Assembly (NCBI GenBank): GCA_951394405.1
Contig: OX596338.1
Span: forward strand, 3,720,001-3,784,000
Reading direction: 5' to 3'
Length of the DNA: 64,000 bases
DNA from: Coprinellus micaceus
Taxonomy: Eukaryota; Basidiomycota; Agaricomycetes; Agaricales; Psathyrellaceae
A program made the translations under genes and the position numbers. Under the pieces are notes generated by a model that worked only from the letters and a program-made list of their open reading frames with translations, made no database searches and was not told the DNA's origin. Numbering within the stretch: position 1 is the stretch's first letter; the number at the start of each line of letters is the position of its first letter. Shown one piece after another: positions 45,878 through 55,651 of the stretch.

Positions 45878-45883
45878 TATAAA
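45878..45883 (+). promoter_or_regulatory. TATA box of secreted family copy 1
   Basis: TATAAA about 48 nt upstream of the ATG at 45931. Confidence 0.5.
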
Positions 45884-45930
45884 CTCAGTAGCTCAAGCGC
45901 GCAGGTTCCTCAAACCTCTCATACGACGAC

Positions 45931-46660
45931 ATGAAGGCCTCCACGGTTTTTCGATTCGGCCTTACCTTCGCTGCCGCCCGTAAGTTTGATAACTGCGTTG
46001 GGGGACGAAGTTGGCTAACATGCCTCATGAACAGTCTGCCCTTCCTCTCATGCTGCAGATGTGACTTTGTATGCTCCCGCCCACCCCGCTACTACAGGGG
46101 CATACATCTCCCAGACAGGAGACTTGACCGTCAAACCTGTATCGACTGCAGCGACGGGCAGACTGCATATGAAGTTCAGTTCAATCTCACCGCCGCGGTG
46201 GAGATCAGTCCATCAACGACCTCCTCAATCGAGATTGTTACTTCCCAACCGACTACCTGTATGCTCACTAGCATCTTCCATCCGGCACATGTCACCCATT
46301 CGTATCTCTTCACCCCCAGATACTATCTATGCCGACGCAACCAAGTACAACGTGGCGCACACGCTGGGATTAGGCCCTAACGATGAGGATACCTTCGTCT
46401 CGGAGACGGAGTGCATCAAGCGCGACGATGGGACTTTTGTCTGCGAGGCGAAGGGGCAGATGATTCGGGTTGACGTCAATCCAAATTCGACGTCGACCTC
46501 CACAGATATCAAGTTTACGACGTATACCGCCCCGGCGCAGCCTTGGTATACGATCAAGGGCGAGTCAAGTGCGACGTCGTTGAGTTTGCCTTCAGGTGGA
46601 CCCGCGATGATCATGGGGGTACTCACAAGTTTGGTCTTTGCAGCAGGCTTGCTGTTATGA
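45931..46660 (+). pseudogene. Tandem secreted family copy 1, frameshifted
   Basis: Exons are 45931-45979, 46035-46258 and 46320-46660. Signal peptide, intron positions and C-terminal hydrophobic end match copies 2 to 4. The reading frame before (GDLTVKPVSTAA) and after (TAYEVQFNLTAAVEIS) about 46151-46157 both match copy 2, but differ by one base: a one-nucleotide deletion relative to copy 2. After it the third exon is intact (DATKYNVAHTLG, CIKRDDGTFVC, ALTSL-like end). It is a recent pseudogene or a sequencing error. Confidence 0.72.
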
Positions 46661-46850
46661 CACGACATCGACGCGGCATGAATGCAAACGACTTTGTGAT
46701 TTGCGTTCTATGTCGTCAATGAGACTCCCCGACAATATCTCCTGAAGTCCTACGGATATTTGGCGGCTGGCCCCCCTCGGATTTTCACCCTCTGCACGTT
46801 GACGTACAAGCCGTGGTCCGGAAAGCATCCAACCGCGTCGGCGACTCTGT

Positions 46851-47592
46851 AGGACCCCCCAATATGCCTAGCTAGGTCCGATTTTTATGTGCCGAAATCC
46901 CCCCTCAAAATCGCTCGTGGTCTGATCCACATGTGCACATAATCGCCAAAAACGTGGGCCATCCCCGATTTTATATGTGCCGCCTCGGCCTCGCCTGCGG
47001 CGATGTCCGATCCTTGTGTGTACGGAAAGCAGAGCTCGGGGTTTCGATTCTTAGGGTCATGCCCCATCAAGAGCCTTGGCCTTGCCTCGTACATCTACGT
47101 CCGAAGGTTCACTCCTGTGGTAGGGAATATCCTCTTCGCGGCATCTCCCAAACTCTCCTCCCCATCATCCTCCAAGCCCCCCGCACCCACCTGTTGCTTC
47201 CGCTCGCGACCTATTCTCTTCACTTCGGCCACCCGATCAGCGCCAATGGCATTGGCTACAGCCTCGTCAACTTGTGGCCTGCTGGCACTTGCCGCGTTAC
47301 GACCACGTTCTCCGCCACTTCCTCGCGCTCCTCGTTTATTTCGGACCTCTTCTCACTTGTATATACATTGGTATCAATCCTATCTTCCATTATACGGTAC
47401 ATCCAGGCGATTTGGCGTCTATGTGCACGGATTCGCGCTCTGCGCAGGTATCATCTGATATGTGCACGAAAACCGCCCATTTTGGGGGGTTCCGATTTTC
47501 ATGTGGACAAAAACCGCTCAAAAGGGTGTGCCGAAAATGGCCAGTTTGAGCCAATTTTCGATCGGACATAGCTCAGCATATTGGGGGGTCCT
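46851..47592. mobile_element. 742-bp hAT-like non-autonomous TIR element
   Basis: The ends AGGACCCCCCAATATGC and its reverse complement form imperfect inverted repeats of about 30 bp, and a perfect 8-bp direct repeat GACTCTGT flanks the element (46843-46850 and 47593-47600). Subterminal regions carry further inverted, A/T- and G/C-patterned repeats. Eight-base duplications are typical of hAT elements. A frame of 212 codons inside lacks any transposase motif, so it is judged non-autonomous. Confidence 0.88.
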
Positions 47593-47772
47593 GACTCTGT
47601 GCGAAGATGGTCCATGATTGGTATCAGCCCTTCCTCCTCTCATCATGATGCCAACTGCGTCGCAACCCACGCGCCCGATCATTGAGCCGCCCATCATCGG
47701 GCCCAATCAACGAATCGCAATAAATACATAGAGATAGGCAAACTGGGAGGGGAACCCCACCAGGCTACCCTC

Positions 47773-48487
47773 ATGAGACTTTCTGCGGCTTCACGCTGCT
47801 TTGTTTTAGCTGTTGCGGGTGAGTGACGCCCATTCAAGCCCAATCATTTCGAGCCGCGGGCTGATCGTGTACGACGGTTTCACAGCTTCTGCTCTCGCAG
47901 AGGAGGTAACCCTCTACCAACCGGCGGCCAGTCGCTCTTCTGGAGCGTCATACTACTCCCTAATTGGCGATTTAACGGTCAACCCTATCTCCACCGTGAC
48001 AGATGGGCGGACGGCGTATGAAGTTCAGCACACGATCACAGGTTTGGAGGAGGGTGATTCTAGAACCACGTACACCACATCCGTTTCTCCCACTGCGACA
48101 ACATGTAAGTTCTACTTCTTTCAGGGCTGTGAAAGCGACCTTGACTCTGTTTACGCAGTCGTCTTCTTGGCCGATGCAACGCAGTTCGAGCGGGTGGAAA
48201 CTTTGACTGCCAGTGGCCTCCCCGGTTTAGTCACTGTCAACGACCTGAAATGCACCAAGAACGACGACGGGACGATGGTATGTCAGGTCGAAGGGGAAAC
48301 TAGATATAACGAGACCTCCACTGCTTACGGGTCCCTTCCGGCGTGGACTGCGGTCGCCGAGCCCCTCTATACCCTTACAGTCCCCGACTCAGGCGCGACA
48401 GCGCTGTCAGTCGCCTTGAGCGATTCAATTTCGCTCATGGGTGCTCTCACGAGTGTTTGTCTCGCCACAGGCCTGCTCTTGGTCTAA
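47773..48487 (+). CDS. Tandem secreted, C-terminally anchored protein, copy 2
   Basis: The family is not recognised. Exons 47773-47818, 47886-48104 and 48159-48487 give 197 aa. It has a signal peptide (MRLSAASRCFVLAVA), then the core with DGRTAYEVQHT, FLADATQFE and the Cys pair CTKNDDGTMVC. The end is PLYTLTVPDSGATA followed by a hydrophobic stretch with no charged tail, as in GPI-anchored or C-terminally membrane-bound proteins. Ser/Thr-rich, so probably glycosylated at the cell surface. It is the best-preserved reference copy of the array. Confidence 0.75.
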
Positions 48488-48734
48488 TGAATGTATTTTA
48501 TTCAGCTTGGGGGTCGATTCGAGCGAGAAATATGCCAAAGGAGTCAGCAGCTTCCGGTTATGGGTCGTAAGAAGCGCCCAAGCTCTTTCACAGCTCCCTC
48601 CACCCCGATTGCAACTTCGATTGTCATCCTAGCATCAGCTGAAGCAGACATCGAAGCCCGAGCTTAACGGACCAGGAATCATTCGGCCTTAGACGCCCGG
48701 TGCTTGGGAACTTGCGAGGCTGTGATTACATTCG

Positions 48735-48740
48735 TATAAA
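48735..48740 (+). promoter_or_regulatory. TATA box of secreted family copy 3
   Basis: TATAAA about 57 nt upstream of the ATG at 48797. Confidence 0.5.
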
Positions 48741-48796
48741 TGCTGAGTAGAAGCCTTCGTGTGTACACCACCCCTGGCGCCATCCCATTCCTTGCA

Positions 48797-49565
48797 ATGA
48801 GGTCGTCGACGCTTATGAAATTCTGTACCCTACTTGCCGTCGCCCGTCAGTACCCTGCAATCTATCTCCCATCGTTCGTATCTGACGTTTCGACGGTTTA
48901 TAGTGCAGCCTTTGGCAAGAGCAGAAGATGTGACCCTTTGGAGCTTCAGCCCTACCACCACCATCGCCGCCACTCAAACGCAAGCAATAGGTTCGATCGA
49001 AGTGCTATCACGGACTTACAAATCTTTGTCGACCCTAGCGGATGGGAGAACAGCATACGAGTTAAACGAGGCCTTCACGGCAGTAGCCCTGGTGTACCCC
49101 CCCGGAGGACCAAATGAAGAACCCAGCACTACTACCGAAGCTGGCTCCAGTACAACCACATTGACATGTACGCCTTTCCTCCTCTTGGCTCGAGGTACCG
49201 TCTGATCGAAGGAACACATTTCAGGGACTGTTCTCGCGGACGCAACGCAATATGAAATATCCAACGCTCTTACCCTCATGCCTGATGACCCCGACAGCCG
49301 AACGTTCAATAGTAGTTTAACCTGCACAAGGATGGAAGACGGCAGCGCGGTATGCGAGCGGAGGGAAATTATTGTCGATCCTTCGCGCCCGGGTTCGCCT
49401 GGTAGCACCCGGATTGAAGAGAGGACGGTCACGGGCCTCGCAGTGCCTTACTATACTCTCATCGGGTCGAGCGGAGCCGCTTTGGGCCACAGCTCAGGAA
49501 CTGCAGTGCTGATGGCAGCTCTCACCGGGCTTGGAACTCTCGTCGGTTGGCTTCTGGTCTTGTAA
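48797..49565 (+). CDS. Tandem secreted, C-terminally anchored protein, copy 3
   Basis: Exons 48797-48845, 48904-49167 and 49225-49565 give 217 aa. It shares with copy 2 the signal peptide, the intron phases (both phase 1), DGRTAYELNEA, VLADATQYE, the Cys pair CTRMEDGSAVC and the hydrophobic C-terminus (ALTGLGTLVGWLLVL). The region before intron 2 is longer and Pro/Ser/Thr-rich. Role unknown; surface location is inferred from signal and anchor features. Confidence 0.74.
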
Positions 49566-50017
49566 TGAAATTCTGCTCTTGCAGCTACGCTTTTGCCGGC
49601 GTTACCTCTCGACATGTACGTCCTTGTACCGGATGGTTCGGGGTATAAACTCGCGTGGACCCGTCAAATGAGGAGCTTTACCTGGAATTCATTACATATA
49701 CCATGCAAACACAGTGCTGTGGATATCAGGCTTCTTAGACTTACTGGATTATCTCGGCCTGAGAGAAACGCCGGCCTCTCTTTTCCAGGCCTTCAAAATC
49801 CGCATTCTCTCCTCGCCAAGGGCGCGAGTTTACAGCTCTTCAGGGCTCGTTTCCGAGCGCCACATGGATCCACGGATGTACTTCTTGGCCCTTCCGACAG
49901 TGGCGACCTCGGCACTTGCAGGCAGTGGGTGGCATACGTTGCGTGCTGGGACAAAACTCTTTAAATTGTTACTTAACAAACCCCACGACTACCAGAAATT
50001 TCACAACCCTTCGAAAG
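49566..50017. other. Intergenic between copies 3 and 4
   Basis: Short frames only. It holds the promoter of copy 4. Confidence 0.45.
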
Positions 50018-50743
50018 ATGAGCGCATCGTCCATCGATCGGCTTCCTCTCGCAATCGTCGCATCGCGTGTGTATACCTTTGCAACGGCTATGATCTTACT
50101 GACATCTTTTTAGTTCTCGCTCACCATGCTGCGGGAGCGGCAGTGACATTTTATTACCTCAGCGAAACGGATCCCGGTGGGCCAGTAACCCGTATCGCAG
50201 GACAATCGGCCTTGGTGACGCCCATCTCCACTGCGGTGGATGGCATGACTGTTTACGAGGCGGTCGAGGCGGTCACGGAGAGGGTTATCGAGTGGACCGC
50301 TTTCAGCACAACCAAGACGGAAGTATCTACTCCGACAACTAGGACATGTAAGTATTTCATTGTCCCGTCTGTTTCTTTGAAAATCAAATGTCGATGAACC
50401 TTTCATAGGGACGTTCGGCGCTGACGCTTCGCGCGACCAGTTTGGGCCCTATACGACGACGGAGACGGCGAGAGGCATGTCTTTCGTCGTCAACAACAAC
50501 TGTACAATTAACGGAGATGGAACAATGGTGTGTGTGGAACATATCGTGGTCGCATCTCCCGGCGATGGTGACCAGCCCACAACGGTCACCGTCGAACAGA
50601 CGCACCACTGCGCAGCGGTGCATTGGTATACACTCGCAGATGCGAACTCCGCTCCGTCAAAGGACTTTCTCTCGTGGCGTCGCGGAGCATTGGTAGCAGG
50701 ACTGCCTGCTCTGGGAGTTGGATTGGGGGTGCTTCTGGTGTAA
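50018..50743 (+). CDS. Tandem secreted, C-terminally anchored protein, copy 4
   Basis: Exons 50018-50066, 50114-50347 and 50409-50743 give 205 aa. It is the most diverged copy. DGMTVYEAVEAVTE replaces DGRTAYEV, FGADASRDQF replaces LADATQ, and the Cys pair is CTINGDGTMVC. The first exon is a weaker signal peptide (MSASSIDRLPLAIVAS). The C-terminus is a hydrophobic Gly/Leu/Val stretch. Intron positions and phases equal those of the other copies. Confidence 0.7.
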
Positions 50744-51319
50744 ACCATGTGTACACCGACTATTTCCTCATAATGTCGAGCATCCGTTGTCCTTATGTGA
50801 CCGAGCTTCAAGTTGGATTATAACTCGTGAGCCACACCGGAAGCCACAACCATCTACCCTGATGTGAGTTCCACATTATTTGAAGTTAGGGCCTCCACGA
50901 ATCGCTGTATTTTGGTTTTGAGCTCGCGTTTCGCATTTTTGATGGGCTCCAAGAGGCTGCTTTCGAAAGGGATTCTGTCAATTAGCACAGATCTGGTACT
51001 ACGTAGAGGTATTGGTGAGTATTTTGCGATGAAAATGGCAGTAGATGCACTATTCAATACCTTCCGAGCTTGAAACCTGTTACGGTGACAAAGGGGAGTC
51101 CGACCTTGCCTTATAAGTTATGGCCCACTGGCAGTGCCTGCAGTGGCACGGGCGCCTACCACTGCGTGACACGCGGTCACCTCAATCACGCGAGTCGTGA
51201 CGGATCGAAATTGTGACATGGGGTTCTATTAGGGGCCAGTTCGACTCGCTTTTGCAGGTTTCCCCAATACCGTGAGTCTGTGACGCTGGATTGCCCTCAA
51301 AGCATCTCATTCTCCCATC
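50744..51319. other. Intergenic after the secreted array
   Basis: No gene supported. A frame of 69 codons at 50864-51073 has no motif. Confidence 0.45.
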
Positions 51320-54300
51320 ATGCCGGCAACAACAGACGTTGAATCTTCTAGCGACTCCACGTTCAACCAAGCTGACGTGGATGAACGGGCCAGGATTCGC
51401 CAAGTAAACGCGAGGAGACGAGAAGAAGGACTGGAGACTCTGAAGTTGGAGGTGAGAGAGGCCCTTGGAAACTCAGGATCGAACTAAGGCAGTTTAGGGA
51501 AACAATGCCTTCAAGTCTGGAGACTACAAGAAAGCTGTCTCTCTTTACGTGGCGGCGATTGAGAAATATGGACAGAAACCTGCTCTGTGCTCCAATCTTG
51601 CAGCTGCGCTGAGCAAGCTCGAACTGTGAGCGAGTCCTTTTGCCCAGGAATGGTGACTGAACTATTTTATAGCTGGGAAGATGCAGACTGGGCGGCGACG
51701 TTTGCTCTGAAAGCGAACCCTCGTATGAACAAAGCAAGGTTTCGAAGAGCGATGGCTAGGAAGGCGATGAGACGATGGGAAGCATCATTGCGAGGTGAGT
51801 CTTGAAATGGTTCAGGGGCGTTCTCATTTTCAAGTCTCTCTAGACCTGGAAGAAATCATTGCCATCGACCCTGCGTGCTTGGAGGCCATCTCCGAACTAG
51901 TTGTCGTCCGCCCTCGGTACGAACGATGGGAGGAGAATGACGAGCCTGATGAGGACTCCAACAGCGATTATATCCACCCCGTTGACTTGGCGTACCCGCG
52001 GCCCAACGAGCCTCCTTTTGAATACGAATCGGATTCGGATACCGAAGACTGCCGACACCAAGGAAACGGGACTGCATGTCGTTTCTACAATCATGCAGGA
52101 TGCTCGAGGGGCGAGGAGTGCACATTCTCCCATGCGCCAGACGACAAAAGCGTTCGTGATGGCGTGTGCGTTTTGCATTTCGTGAAATGCACGACCTCGC
52201 TGACTAGCCCCATTTTACAGAGGTAAGAACGTGTGCGTTCACTACCTAATCGGCGACTGCAAATACGGCGACGCCAAATGCATATACTCGCATAATAAGC
52301 AATATCTGCCTGCTGACGGCTGGTGGACTAAACCAGAGTCTGTGGGCCAAGCACAGCTTTTACTTGGGGAGTTCGGCCCCTCGGGCCTCCCGGACCAAGC
52401 CGCACATGCAGAACCTCTCTTTCATCACATCCCGCTTGGTCGCACAATCGCAAAGTACGCTATGAAGGGTCTCGATAGCAGCCGCTTACAGAGGGCTGCG
52501 CAGCGTGCCCAAAGTGCGAACCAAGCAACACCGATATCCAAACCGCCTCAGGTTCCCACTCTAGTACCCTCCTCGAAGCAACCACGATCAGCCCCCAGGC
52601 CTCCTCAATCCTCCCCAGCTGCCAAACCCACACCCCCACCAGCCGCTCCAGATACCGACCGGTTCATCCTCCTGATCTCGCTCGAGCACGAGGATTGGTT
52701 CAATTATACACCAATAGTCAGGCCAATCAAGGAGAAGCGTGCTGTCGCACAAGCCTTCAAGCCAAACGAGGCTATCGCCAAGCTCTCCTCTCCCTCTCTC
52801 GACGGCGTAATCGTAACAGATGCAGGGATCGCGAAAAAGCGCTCGTCAGCAGTTCTGAACAAGCTCGTCGAGTACGTGAAGGCCGGGGGTACCGCTGTGA
52901 TAGGGTACCAGTTCAGCAATTTCATCGCTGGAGACAACTTCGAGCAGGTCTTCAATGCCTTCAGTCTTTCGTGGCAACGAGGGTCATACCATCGCACCAC
53001 TCACTACCTCAAGGGTGCCAATCACGTTGCATCGGGAAACCCTTCGCTTGCTCCCTCATATAGCATGAAGGCTCTTCATGCTGACGGCGTCTCGGATGAG
53101 GAGATCGTCTACGGGCCGACTAGAGACTCGGTCACCCAGTCCATGGTCTTTGCACCCCGCCGTGTTGACAAATTCAGCGAAGCCCCTGTCGTCATTGGGA
53201 AAGCAGGAAATGGGTATTTGGGATATATTGGTGATGTGAACGCCGAGAAAGAGTCGAACAAAGTGTACTTGGCGATGTTGAAGATTCTTGATGGACCCCC
53301 TGCGAACACCAGTACCCCAGCAGATGGTCCGTCCACTTCAATGGCTGCTGCCCAACAGGCATCGACTTCGACAATGTCAGCGGCTAAAGGGAGTATTCCT
53401 TCAACATCGAAAACGACCTTCTCTACTATCAATTCTCCCAAGACGACCGTCACCCAATCGATCGTCCCGTTAAGTCAGTCATTGAGGGCCACTGTCCTTC
53501 CTTCGCCCGCGGTATCAAAGGATACGCCCCTTATCGTCGCTCTTCTTGGGGATCAGGCACAGGCGAAGTTTACCAAGACGTTCGGCAAACAACTCGGACA
53601 GCTGGAGCGGAAGGTCAGGGTCGAGGTAGTGACCCAGCGGTCTATTCTCGAGCAGTGTCTTACGACGCGCTCGATTCGCGGGGTTTACGTCGCCGACGCT
53701 GGGATTCTGTCATCGGAGAACTCGTCTGTTCTGCTCCCACTGCTTTCATCCTATGTCAAATCTGGAGGGACTGTCCTCGCCGGCGGCCTATTCCCCTCTA
53801 GCCTCAACCTACCAAACTCTAGGACCTTTTTCAAAGCATTCGGCCTGACGTGGGAGATGGCCAGGTACGAGCGTGCGGTGTACGAGGTCGTGTCTACGTC
53901 GGAGGTAGGAAAGAAGAATCCGGAGCTGGCGGAGGTGTACAGCATGAAGGCGGTGAACTTGAAGGGCATCGATCTCGACGTCCTTTTGTACACCCGGCTT
54001 ACGGACGAAGACGACACGGAAGAGGACAGCGCGCAAGCTGGTGCGTCTCTTGATGCTCCCGTTCTGCGAGTGCGTGTTGGGAGTGGGTCGGTGGGGTACA
54101 TTGGGGACGTGAATGGGGAGGACGAAACTACTGATGTCGTATTGGCCATGTTCAACCTCATCCACCCCGACGCACCCGCCCCAGCACCGGAGCGTAAGAG
54201 TCGGCCTTTCGCTCTGCTCTTCTCCTTCACAAACGAGTCCGAAACGAAGAGGTCGTGCAGCGGCTTCCTAGAAGGCTTAGTGAACGATCTGGAAGTGGTT

Positions 54301-54858
54301 TTTAGCGGCCTTTCGACGGAGCGGATGACGGATTTGATCGATTCACCTGACCTCAAGGCGATCATCGTGAATTCTACCAAAATCCTGTTACCAGAAGAGG
54401 CATACCTCCTCTCCCGCATCGTCGCATACGTGCTGGGTGGTGGAACACTCATCTTCCTCCAAGGCTTTGCCCAAGTGATCACCGCCCCCGAGTGTCGACC
54501 TTTCTTCATGGACAACTTCGGCCTTGACTGGGCTATACATGCGGAGCACTACCCTATGGAACCGGGCGACATCGCCTTGAACGATTTCAACTTGTTAGTG
54601 AGGGACAACGAAGGCAAGCTTCTTCCCGATCCCGAGTTCGGTGGGGTGACCTTTGCGACGAGCAATCCTCATCATTTGGTGTACATCCCAAAGAAGACAC
54701 CGTGGGCAGATGTATGGGACGCGAAGAAAGGGCTGTATGTAGGGCCTTGTCTATACGCTCCGATTGGCGAGAAGGGGAGGGTTGGGTATGTCTGCGCGAT
54801 GGAGTATTCCGGAGGACACTATGATTTAGTTATGCGTGGTATGGTTGGGACCCTGTAG
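51320..54858 (+). CDS. TPR and tandem CCCH zinc-finger protein with three alpha/beta repeats
   Basis: Exons 51320-51451, 51498-51625, 51673-51794, 51844-52165 and 52221-54858 give 1113 aa. Residues about 40-135 form TPR helices (GNNAFKSGDYKKAVSLY, NLAAALSKL). An acidic linker leads to two CCCH fingers, CRFYNHAGCSRGEECTFSH (C-x7-C-x5-C-x3-H) and CVHYLIGDCKYGDAKCIYSH (C-x7-C-x6-C-x3-H), typical of RNA binding. A Pro/Ser-rich spacer follows. Then come three related segments of about 200 aa, each with a VxxADAGI or similar strand, a hydrophobic helix and a YVKxGGT turn, resembling a glutamine-amidotransferase/DJ-1-like fold. The last repeat is more diverged. Function unknown. Confidence 0.82.
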
Positions 54859-55651
54859 CGTACGTGGTGTTTTCGTCCCTTGTACTCCTTGGTAGTGGGA
54901 GGCCATTCTGATGTTGGCAAAGCCTAGCCCTTTGGCGGTCCAGGATTTGGAGTGGTAAATGCGAACCCTATCGTCTGGTCACAAGCCTCGGGCGCCTAAT
55001 CGACGTTCCCAGCGGTGCAGCTCCTTGCCGGCTTGAGCGCCGGAAGATCCATCTGGACGACTGCACTGTTGCTTGGCAAAGTTGACATATACTAGGAGAG
55101 TGGTTTAGAATCGCGTAAGAAGTTCTTGGATGGATACCGCATCCAACTCACTGGGGTATTGAACGGGTACAGATTGCTTATGGTCATGCGATACTTCACC
55201 CTGTCGGTGACCCGCCAGTTTTCAGTTTTTGAGTAGCCAACCGCGTTAGCACTTGATGAAGCCTGGAGATGAGCATTTGAGAGCTCCCAGGACCAGCTTC
55301 AAGTTCGAAAATAGGGGCATTATGTCTCCACCCACGCCCACAGCCACCGCCGAAATCATTATGACTGTCGATCAGGCACCTGCCATCCCCACTGATCTTT
55401 ATCCTCGACGACGACATGATAAACCTCACAGGACAACCATCTCTCCTCCAATACCCCACTTCCCCTCCTCACCACCGGGTCGCCACCCTAAAATATTCGC
55501 CAAACCTCCATGTAGGTCGCGTCGACATCTGAATACGGAACGCATCGCTGATCCTGCGAGCTGCTCAAGGTCGAGAAACATCGACGACATCCGGCACCTC
55601 CAACAGGGTATTAACAGACAGTCATCGGGTTTGGCCGCAGTGAGCGGTGCC
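54859..55651. other. Upstream region of the next gene, frame partly open
   Basis: The frame of the next gene stays open from 55253, but the Pro/Arg/Ser-rich sequence there has no conserved look. I treat it as mainly 5' region. Confidence 0.45.

Noticed and set aside
46933..47571. 212-codon frame on the plus strand
   Set aside because: It lies wholly inside the hAT-like element, crosses its repeat-rich ends and has no transposase motif.
55253..55651. 133-residue N-terminal extension of the MLKL-like protein
   Set aside because: Composition is Pro/Arg/Ser-rich without structure, and the later ATG has a better context and begins the helical domain.
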